64,000 bases of DNA, from contig NZ_JAIQLH010000053.1 of assembly GCF_020037025.1 (NCBI RefSeq), forward strand, positions 18,601-82,600. Reading direction: 5' to 3'. Position numbers and translations under genes: made by a program. The notes beneath the pieces were generated by a model, which was given only the letters and a program-made list of their open reading frames with translations, searched no databases and was not told the DNA's origin. Positions 7,979 to 14,612 of the stretch are shown in pieces; position 1 is the first letter of the stretch, and the number at the start of each line of letters is the position of its first letter. Source of the stretch: Streptomyces huiliensis (GTDB lineage: Bacteria; Actinomycetota; Actinomycetes; Streptomycetales; Streptomycetaceae).

Positions 7979-9571
7979 TCAGTGGCGGACCAGCAGCCCG
8001 GCTCGGACCAAGGCGTCGAGCAGCCGGGTCCGGGTGGCGTCGGACGTGCCCGGCAGCGCGTCGGTCTCCGGGACGGGGTGACGGCCGATCCGCAGGCGGC
8101 CGGCCATCCGGGGGTCCAGCCGGACGACCCGGCCGAGTCTGAGGTCGACCGCGTACCACTGGGCTCCGCCGGTGGTGTCCACGGTCACCAGGCGGACCTC
8201 GGGAGCGAGGCGGATTCCCGGGGTGTTCTGGTCGGTCGACGTGCTCTGGTCGGCCGGTGCGGTCGGCCCGTCTGCTGCGCTTCGGCCGTCCGACGGACTC
8301 CGGTCATCCGATGTGCTCCGGTCGGCGGGCACGCCGTGTCCGTCCGACGGTCCTGTCGCGAGGTACGCCGCCGCCGTCCGCGCCGGGACCAGGTGTCCGG
8401 CCCTGGCCAGCCCTGGGCCGATGGTGTTCACCAGCTCGGTCACCTGCTGCGGCTCCAGGGTGCCGGGGGCCTCGAAGCGGCGGTGCCGGGCGAGGTCCGG
8501 GCCGGTCTCCGGAGACAGCCGCACGCTGATCCCGCCCCAGGCCGGGTCGTCCCAGTGGACGGGCCAGTCGAACGGTCGCAGCCCGACCACCCGGTCCACG
8601 GGGCTGTCCGGGGCGGTGAGCCGCTTCGCGGTGTCCTGGGCCCGGTCGGCGTCTACGCCCGGCGCGCCGAGCCAGAGTTCGGCGAGCACGGTGACCCCGG
8701 CCGCCCGCAGCCGGGCCGTCGCGGCCCTGACCTCGGCGGCCGGCGCCCGGGAACCGCCGCGGCCCAGCAGTACCTCCTCGTCCGCGGCGCACACCCCCAG
8801 CACGGCGGTGACACACCCGCCGTCGATCAGTTCGCCGGTCCGCTCCACCAGGTCCCGCAACCCGATCCGGCCCGCCCAGGGGCCTGGTGGTACGGCGTCG
8901 GCGGCCCGTTCGCGCCAGTGCACCGGGGCGCCGTCCCGGGTCGGCCGGCCGTCGTCGGGCAGGCCCGCGACCGACCAGTGCACCGCCGCCGGGGGCCTGG
9001 CGAACGTGGCGGAGCGGAACGGGGTGAGCCGGCCCAGGACGTGCCCGTGCGTCCGTGCGTAGCGACCTGTGATCCGGGGTCGTCCGGGCAGCCGCTCGGC
9101 CAGGGCGGCCGTGGCGGGCAGTTGCTGGTCGCGGTCCAGGACGATCCACACCTCGTCGTCGCTCCGGACGGCGGCCACGGCGGCGTCCAGCTCGGGCTGG
9201 TACGGCACGGGCCCGCGTACGGCGCGCAGTACGGCGTCGGAGTCCTCGGTGGATCCGTCGGCGAGGGCGATGTCGTCCAGCGTGACTTGGACCGTGGACC
9301 GGTCGTCCGGTCCGGTGGCGGTCCGCATCAGGAGGGCCGCCGCCCGCAGTCGTTCCAGGGGGCCGTCCGGGTCGGCCAGCGCTGCCGCCGCCGCGCGTAG
9401 CAGTGCGGCCCGCTCGGGCGCGTCGGCGGCGGTCGAGGCGCCGGTGGCGGCCGTGTCGCGCAGGACGCGGGCGACGAATCGGCGGCCGGGTTCCAGCAGT
9501 CGGTGCGCCCCGGGCCACACCGGCCGCAGGCTGGGGTCGCCGCCCGGCGGGACGATCACCGTCGTGTTCAT
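7979..9571 (-). CDS. Radical-SAM-like TIM-barrel protein lacking the Fe-S cysteine motif
   Basis: A 530-aa protein. The central part resembles the second half of a radical-SAM barrel: AAVHWSVAG, then LLGRGGSRAPAAEVRAATAR followed by LRAAGVTVLAELWLGAPGVD, the pattern usually seen where the enzyme scans helix/strand 4-5. The N-terminal 150 residues could be a degenerate B12-binding or leader domain (DEVWIVLDRDQQLPATAALA). There is no CxxxCxxC; the only nearby cysteines are the C-x7-C in GGCVTAVLGVC. Residues around 415-450 are a Ser/Asp/Thr-rich repeat linker (8221-8335). The C-terminal ~80 residues (VDLRLGRVVRLDP...LLDALVRAGLLV) look like a small winged-helix-like module. ATG 9571 overlaps the PEARL C stop (ATGA), so it is made together with the ligases. 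The family call is inference from pattern; it could be a scaffold or a cofactor-free relative. Confidence 0.5.
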   Translation of the reverse strand: MNTTVIVPPGGDPSLRPVWPGAHRLLEPGRRFVARVLRDTAATGASTAADAPERAALLRAAAAALADPDGPLERLRAAALLMRTATGPDDRSTVQVTLDDIALADGSTEDSDAVLRAVRGPVPYQPELDAAVAAVRSDDEVWIVLDRDQQLPATAALAERLPGRPRITGRYARTHGHVLGRLTPFRSATFARPPAAVHWSVAGLPDDGRPTRDGAPVHWRERAADAVPPGPWAGRIGLRDLVERTGELIDGGCVTAVLGVCAADEEVLLGRGGSRAPAAEVRAATARLRAAGVTVLAELWLGAPGVDADRAQDTAKRLTAPDSPVDRVVGLRPFDWPVHWDDPAWGGISVRLSPETGPDLARHRRFEAPGTLEPQQVTELVNTIGPGLARAGHLVPARTAAAYLATGPSDGHGVPADRSTSDDRSPSDGRSAADGPTAPADQSTSTDQNTPGIRLAPEVRLVTVDTTGGAQWYAVDLRLGRVVRLDPRMAGRLRIGRHPVPETDALPGTSDATRTRLLDALVRAGLLVRH

Positions 9572-11991
9572 GACGACGGCCCCGTCCCGGCCACCATGGC
9601 GATGCGGTATTCGCTGGTGAACGCGCCCGTGGAGCGGTGAAGGCTCAGTTCGTCCGGTCCGGGCAGCATCTCGGTGACGGCCAGCGGCCCGGCGGCGGCC
9701 AGGGAGCGCAGGTGCTCCTGGGCCTGCGGCACGTCGAGGTCGAGGTACATCGGCTTGGTCTCGGTGGGGCTGAGCGCGAAGACGTGCCGGGGCCAGCCGC
9801 GGCGGGCGCGTTCGGTGACGACGGCCCGGAACAGGGCAGCTCGGTCGGTCGCGCGGTCGAGTTCCGGGAGCGCGCCGGCCGGCAGGTCCCAGCGTTCCCG
9901 CTGGACCACGACGTCGCCGAGCACCAGGCGCGGGGTGTGCTCGCCGGCTGCGAGCCGGGGGAACTCCACCGGCACGGGGGCGAAGACCCGCAGGTGCGCG
10001 TGGTCCTCCTCGCCGACGTACAGTTCCAGCGGCCCGTCGGGCCCGAGCAGGACGGGCTCGCCGTCGACGAGCGCCGCCGTCAGTTCACCGGCCATCGCCC
10101 GCCGTCCGGGGCCGGTGCCGGCGCGGCCGGTGACCTCGATGAAGCGGCCCGGGTAGGCGTCGCCGACGAGGCCCTTGTGCTGGCGGCGGTGGAGCACGGT
10201 CGCGGCGCGGGCCGGGCCGCCCCACACGTCGAGCGCGGGACGTACGGCGCGGGCCAGGTGGTCGGCGTCCGGGGCGAAGTGGCCCTGCAGTCCCCAGGCG
10301 AACATGTACGGGTGGATCTCGCCCAGCACGAGCGGAGCGGCCGGATCCGCGGGGAGCATGACGTCGGGGCTGACGAAGAACCGCCCGTCGGGGGCGTCGG
10401 CCAGATCGGCCACCGCGTCGGGCGGAAGCGCCGCGACGCGTCCGTCGGAGGCGGCCAGGAAGCGGTCCAGCAGTGCCGATCGCCACCGCTCGTGCTTCTG
10501 GCGGACGGGCAGCAGCGCCCCCTCGTCGAGGCGGGCGGCGAGCAGTTCGGCGAAGCGGAGGAAGGGCAGGGAGCCGTCGTGTTCGGCGAGCAGTCCGGCG
10601 GCGATCCCGCGCAGTCCTTCGCGCCTGAGGTGACCTGCCGTCAGGCCGAGCCGGAACACCGGGTCGAGTGCCCGCTCGATCCGCCGTGCCAGCGCGGGCG
10701 GCCAGCGTACGGGCTGCCCGTCGGCCCAGCAGTCCTCGAACAAGATGAAGCGGTCGGCGTACGTACGGCCCTGGTTGCGCCGCGCGGGCACCCGGGTCAC
10801 CGATTCGAAGAGCGCCTCGGCCTCCGCCAGGATCTTGGTTCGTTCGGGTACCCCGGTCTCCGCGGCGAACCGTTCCACGAGGGCGCTCAGGTCGGCCGCG
10901 GCCGTGCGGAAGGGCTGCGCCTCGGGGACGTCCGGGAGCCGGGAGACCACGTCCTGGAACGGGTGGAGGGTGGTGGAGCCGGGTTCCAGGTCCCGGCGGA
11001 CCAGCAGGTTGCGTTCGAGGGCCGTGATGCGGGACTCGGTCTCCGGGTGGGCGAGCCCGGTCGCGGCGGCGAGTTCGGCGGCCGTCCTCGTCCCGTCCAC
11101 GGACCGCAGCAGTGCCAGGTCCGCCGGTTCCAGGTCGACCGGGGGCCTGCCGGGCAGCGCGGCGCGCGAGCCTTCCAGGACGACGGCGGCGATGCGGCGG
11201 GGCGGCAGCCGGCGGCGCACCGCGGGTATCGCGGCGGCGGCGCGTCCCCAGGCGGCCGCGGCCCAGAAGGAGACGAACGCGCCGCGGCGGACGACTCCGG
11301 TGGGCGTCTCGGGGCCGTGGCCGACGGTCTTCGCCTCGGGGTCGACGCTGCCGAAGCAGACCGGTCCGAAGAAGCTCGTCGTCTCGTTCTTGGCGCCCAG
11401 GCGCTGGAGGAAGGCGTAGGCCCGCCGTTGCAGGGCGCGTTCGGAGGCCGTGCCGCCACCGGGTGGGGCGGGCTGCCGGTCGTGCCGGACCAGGGAGTCG
11501 AGAAAGCCGGGTGACAGCAGGAACAGGGCTTCGCGGACGTCCTGGCGGGCCGTCGCGGCGAACAGCCGCTCGGCCGTCGACTGCTCCTCCCGGAGCAGCA
11601 GTTCGTCGGCTCGTGCGGTGTCCCGGGCCGCCGCGGCCACCGCGTCCGTCCACTCCCGGTAGCCGTCGGCCAGGCCGGCCGGCCACGGGCCCTCCGGGAG
11701 CGCGCGGACGCGTCGGCGGCCGATCCGCGAGCGCAGCGCCGACAGCGCCCGGAGGCCGTCGCGGTCTCCGGCGGCCCGCAGTCGTGCCACCTCCGCCGGA
11801 ACCAGGTCGTCCAGCAGCCGGGCCCGTGCCGTCTCGGCGCGTGCGGCGTGCTCCCGGGCGGCTTGCAGGGCGGACGCGGTGCCGGGGCAGTCGAGTCCGT
11901 CGAGCAGGCCGATGCCGAATCCGGCGCGGCGCAGGACGAAGGGGTCGAGCATGCGGAAGAGGGGGGCGTCCTGGGGAGCTGTCGGCGTCAC
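9568..11991 (-). CDS. LanB-like (PEARL-type) protein C
   Basis: An 807-aa LanB glutamylation-domain homologue. Landmarks are MLDPFVLRRAGFGIGLLDG at the N-terminus, LGAKNETTSFFGP (about residues 197-207), YADRFILFEDC, VSPDVMLPADPAAPLVLGEI, the basic HRRQHKGLVGDAYPG block and VTEMLPGPDELSLHRSTG at the C-terminus. The reading frame is open far upstream, but the protein should start at GTG 11991. That codon overlaps the stop of the TPR gene (GTGA) and gives an N-terminus matching the paralogues. No elimination domain is present, so a Ser/Thr dehydratase role is not supported. It is the second gene of the leftward operon. Confidence 0.88.
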   Translation of the reverse strand: MTPTAPQDAPLFRMLDPFVLRRAGFGIGLLDGLDCPGTASALQAAREHAARAETARARLLDDLVPAEVARLRAAGDRDGLRALSALRSRIGRRRVRALPEGPWPAGLADGYREWTDAVAAAARDTARADELLLREEQSTAERLFAATARQDVREALFLLSPGFLDSLVRHDRQPAPPGGGTASERALQRRAYAFLQRLGAKNETTSFFGPVCFGSVDPEAKTVGHGPETPTGVVRRGAFVSFWAAAAWGRAAAAIPAVRRRLPPRRIAAVVLEGSRAALPGRPPVDLEPADLALLRSVDGTRTAAELAAATGLAHPETESRITALERNLLVRRDLEPGSTTLHPFQDVVSRLPDVPEAQPFRTAAADLSALVERFAAETGVPERTKILAEAEALFESVTRVPARRNQGRTYADRFILFEDCWADGQPVRWPPALARRIERALDPVFRLGLTAGHLRREGLRGIAAGLLAEHDGSLPFLRFAELLAARLDEGALLPVRQKHERWRSALLDRFLAASDGRVAALPPDAVADLADAPDGRFFVSPDVMLPADPAAPLVLGEIHPYMFAWGLQGHFAPDADHLARAVRPALDVWGGPARAATVLHRRQHKGLVGDAYPGRFIEVTGRAGTGPGRRAMAGELTAALVDGEPVLLGPDGPLELYVGEEDHAHLRVFAPVPVEFPRLAAGEHTPRLVLGDVVVQRERWDLPAGALPELDRATDRAALFRAVVTERARRGWPRHVFALSPTETKPMYLDLDVPQAQEHLRSLAAAGPLAVTEMLPGPDELSLHRSTGAFTSEYRIAMVAGTGPSS

Positions 11992-14018
11992 GGCGTCTCC
12001 AGGTCGGCCCGGGTGAGCAGGAAGGGCCGGTTCAGCTTGGTCTTCGGCCGGGGCAACAGGGCCCGCAGCGCGGCGGGGTCGCCGTCGTCCGCCGCGTCCA
12101 GGGCCTGGCACAGCCGGTGCGCCTCGCGGAGTTGTGCGCAGCTCAGCGCCGCCGTCCGCCGTACGGCCTCGCCGTCCGGCAGCGTGCCCGCCGCCAGGGC
12201 GACGCCGGTGCGGGCGAGGGCGAGGGTGTAGGGGTCGGCGAGTGTGGTGGCGGCCGCTTCGGCGCGCTCGTACCAGGTGCGTGCCTCCTCCGGCCGGTCG
12301 AGGTCGAGGAGCATGCCGCCGATTTCCAGGGCTATCAGCTGCCGGTGCAGGTGGTCGGCCAGTTTGTGCGCGATGTCGTAGGCGGCTGTGAAGCCTTCCA
12401 GGGCCTCGGTGTGACGGCCGGCTCGCAGGTGGAGGCCCGCCGCCCGGTAGTGGTGGTGTTTGAAGAAGCTGTCGCCCCAGTCGGTGCTGATCCGGGCGAA
12501 CTGGTCCCAGGTGCGGGTGGCGGCGTCGTACTTCTTGGCCATCTCTTGTAAGACGCTGATGTTGGAGATCAGGTTGATTTTCAGGTGGGTGGCGTCCGCC
12601 GAGTGCAGTCGGCCGATCAGCGCCACGGCCTGCTTCTCCTGCGCCATCGCCTGCGCGTACTCGCCGGAGCGCACATGGGCCAGGGCGCGGACGTTGCGCA
12701 GCCAGGCCCGTTCGACGCCGGCGGTGGGGGTGTCCACGGTGGAGAGCCGCTCCAGGCCGTGGTCGATGTCCGCCGTGCCGCTCTCCAGCATCCCGGCCCG
12801 CTTGACGGACAGCAGCGCCCGCAGCAGCAGCACCCGGGCCTCGGTGATCGCGTCCGGCGCCGCCTCGACGGCCCGGGTGAACTCCTCGCGCGCGCCGTCG
12901 TGGTCGAGGACGAGCGCGCGGACCATACCGAGGTAGCGCAGGGCCAGGCTGCGCAGCTGGGGCACCGATTCGATGGCTTCGGCGTGGATGCCGATCGCCG
13001 GGGTGCCGTCGCCGGGGTCGAGCGCCGTGAAGTGCTCGCGGACGCGGTCCACGGCGAGGTCCGGGTCGGCGGCCAGCCGGTCGAGGAGCGCCCGCGCGGC
13101 CAGCACCCCGCCTTCGTGGTTGCAGGCGAAGAAGCACGAGCGCATGGCGAGCAGGGCGGCCGCGGCGGCCAGGGTTGAATCGGCGCCTTCCGGCGCGGGA
13201 TCCAGGGCCGTTGTCAGCAGCCGGTGTTCGTCCACTGTGACGGAGTCGGGGTCCGCCTCGGGCGGCGTGTATCCCCCCGCCTCGGGCTGTACGTGTCCCT
13301 CCGCCTCGGGCGGCGCGTGTCCGTCCGCCCCGGGTGGCACGTGTCCGTCCGCCTCGGGCGGCACGTGTCCGTCCGCCGGTCCCGCCTGCTCCCCGCCGGA
13401 CGGGAAGGGCACGCCGAGCCGGGCCGCCAGCGCCGCCGTCATGCGGCGGCGGATCTCCGCGGCGGGCGGCGCATCCCAGCGGTCCAGGTCGGCGGGGGCC
13501 GGGACGACGTCATGGAGGTGCAGGCGGACCTCCGGATGACGCGCGGCGAGGGCGAGCCGTTCCAGGATGCGGGGCAGGCCGCGCAGGCTGAGCAGGTCCG
13601 TGTATCCCACGCCGCGCAGGTGCAGCGGGCGGCCGATGGCCGTCATCGCGGCGACGATGGCCTCCGCCGCCGTGTCCAGCACTCGGAACACCTGTTCCGA
13701 CTCGGCGTGCAGCCGGCGTTCCGACGGCGTACCGGCGAGATCCGCGAGCAACGGTGCGTCGGGGAAGGTCCCGGGGTAGAGCCGGTTCCACTCGGGCTGC
13801 CGGGATTCCGCGGTTCCGCGGACCGCTTCTGGGGCGATCGAGGAAAGGGTGGAAATCACCGAGCGGAGCCCCGCGAAGGCAACGGGAAGGCACACTCCGA
13901 AATCTGCCGTCAGGGGTGGCGCACCATCGTCGGATTGTCTCTCGGGGGCTCCTGCGCAGACGACCAGAGCATCTACCGGCCACTGCGTCCTGGCCTCGGC
14001 GCTTGTCGCCAAGTACAC
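11988..14018 (-). CDS. TPR-containing protein, first gene of the leftward operon
   Basis: A 676-aa protein. The N-terminal ~210 residues are of unknown fold. A repeat linker spans residues 215-255 (five 8-residue units of the type ADGHVPPE). The C-terminal ~400 residues are helical and TPR-like (for example YLGMVRALVLDHDGAREEFT, LHLRAGRHTEALEGFTAAYD, LDRPEEARTWYERAEAAA). I chose GTG 14018 because AAGGGAG precedes it by 6 nt; the open frame extends to 14273 but has no comparable RBS. It heads the operon of three PEARL-like genes and a transporter, with GTGA coupling to PEARL C. TPR proteins usually hold complexes together, so it may dock ligases or the scaffold peptide; that is inference. No enzymatic motif was seen. 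Confidence 0.75.
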   Translation of the reverse strand: MYLATSAEARTQWPVDALVVCAGAPERQSDDGAPPLTADFGVCLPVAFAGLRSVISTLSSIAPEAVRGTAESRQPEWNRLYPGTFPDAPLLADLAGTPSERRLHAESEQVFRVLDTAAEAIVAAMTAIGRPLHLRGVGYTDLLSLRGLPRILERLALAARHPEVRLHLHDVVPAPADLDRWDAPPAAEIRRRMTAALAARLGVPFPSGGEQAGPADGHVPPEADGHVPPGADGHAPPEAEGHVQPEAGGYTPPEADPDSVTVDEHRLLTTALDPAPEGADSTLAAAAALLAMRSCFFACNHEGGVLAARALLDRLAADPDLAVDRVREHFTALDPGDGTPAIGIHAEAIESVPQLRSLALRYLGMVRALVLDHDGAREEFTRAVEAAPDAITEARVLLLRALLSVKRAGMLESGTADIDHGLERLSTVDTPTAGVERAWLRNVRALAHVRSGEYAQAMAQEKQAVALIGRLHSADATHLKINLISNISVLQEMAKKYDAATRTWDQFARISTDWGDSFFKHHHYRAAGLHLRAGRHTEALEGFTAAYDIAHKLADHLHRQLIALEIGGMLLDLDRPEEARTWYERAEAAATTLADPYTLALARTGVALAAGTLPDGEAVRRTAALSCAQLREAHRLCQALDAADDGDPAALRALLPRPKTKLNRPFLLTRADLETP
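13254..13376 (-). repeat. In-frame 24-bp tandem repeat, five units
   Basis: On the minus strand the units encode ADGHVPPE, ADGHVPPG, ADGHAPPE, AEGHVQPE and AGGYTPPE. The DNA drifts slightly between units, with period 24 bp throughout. It forms a flexible acidic/proline linker between the N-terminal part and the TPR part of the protein. Confidence 0.9.
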
Positions 14019-14411
14019 GCGGGACTCCCTTCGGTTCGACGGCTGTGCCGGCCGAACGGCAAAGAGCAGAAAATTAGTTGCTTGCGTAGGGCAGCCATCG
14101 GTCGCGTGCCACCTTAGATCGCCAACTGGAAGGCCAACAAGGTCGCTTACAGGACTGACTGATTCCCTATGTACGGATCCACCGGGACCTTTCGATTCAC
14201 ACCGTATGCCCGCATTCCATGGCCCCTTTTCACGCCGACTCGATCTAGGAAACCCACTCCTCGACGGGGGCATTTTGCGCCAACTTCAAACCGGTACTTG
14301 CATGTTCATCTTCAGGGCATAGCGTGTGATGAGGCCCATGGCGCCAACCGGGGGATTGAGCGGGACATCCTGCATGCCCCCGGGGAGTCGACTTCTCAGG
14401 AGGCATACGTA
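14019..14411. promoter_or_regulatory. Divergent regulatory region between the two pearlin operons
   Basis: This 393-bp non-coding region separates the leftward TPR-PEARL operon from the rightward precursor-PEARL operon and must hold promoters for both. It is less GC-rich than its surroundings (for example AGAAAATTAGTTG near 14070-14082). An open frame starting at 14169 runs in frame into the precursor, but it lacks an RBS and is not protein-like. I could not fix -10/-35 boxes with confidence. A strong RBS, AGGAGG at 14398-14403, sits 8 nt before the precursor ATG. Confidence 0.65.
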
Positions 14412-14549
14412 ATGGCCGAAGAAAAGACGCTCGAAGAGACCGCGGCAGCCGTTGAGGCCATCCCGGAGGATGGCGAAGAAATCGACGAGCTGGACGACAT
14501 GGAGTTCCTCCTCGAAGAGATAGAGAATCGGATCGCCCCGCTCGCCTGA
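14412..14549 (+). CDS. Candidate scaffold (precursor) peptide of the PEARL pathway
   Basis: A 45-residue peptide beginning MAEEKTLEETAAAVEAIPED and ending FLLEEIENRIAPLA. It contains 17 acidic and only two basic residues (Lys5, Arg40), no Ser, Cys, Tyr, Trp or His, and two Thr (6 and 10). A lanthipeptide or thiopeptide core is therefore impossible, and an unmodified core is not visible at all. This fits PEARL scaffolds, to which the product-forming residues are added after translation at the C-terminus (here Ala45). The helical, acidic C-terminal half (about residues 22-41) is the likely ligase recognition region. AGGAGG 8 nt before ATG 14412 is one of the best RBSs in the window, in keeping with high expression. 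It is the first gene of the rightward operon, 63 bp before PEARL D. Confidence 0.85.
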   Translation: MAEEKTLEETAAAVEAIPEDGEEIDELDDMEFLLEEIENRIAPLA

Positions 14550-14612
14550 TCACCCTCCAGTGGACACCGGAGAGTTCGGACAGGCTCAGGAATCACGGAT
14601 TCGGAGCATTTC

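Noticed and set aside
7979..9571. Annotating a functional radical SAM enzyme.
   Set aside because: No CxxxCxxC or variant cluster motif can be found in the frame.
11992..13137. Extending PEARL C upstream to 13137, since its frame stays open.
   Set aside because: The extra ~380 residues are Arg/Pro-rich, overlap the TPR gene and have no match; GTG 11991 has the coupled overlap and aligns with paralogue starts.
13254..13376. CRISPR array from regularly spaced repeats.
   Set aside because: The repeats are contiguous, 24 bp, in frame and lack spacers; the same holds for 22974-23057.
14169..14549. A longer precursor starting at 14169.
   Set aside because: No RBS, and the N-terminal extension is not peptide-leader-like, whereas AGGAGG stands 8 nt before ATG 14412.
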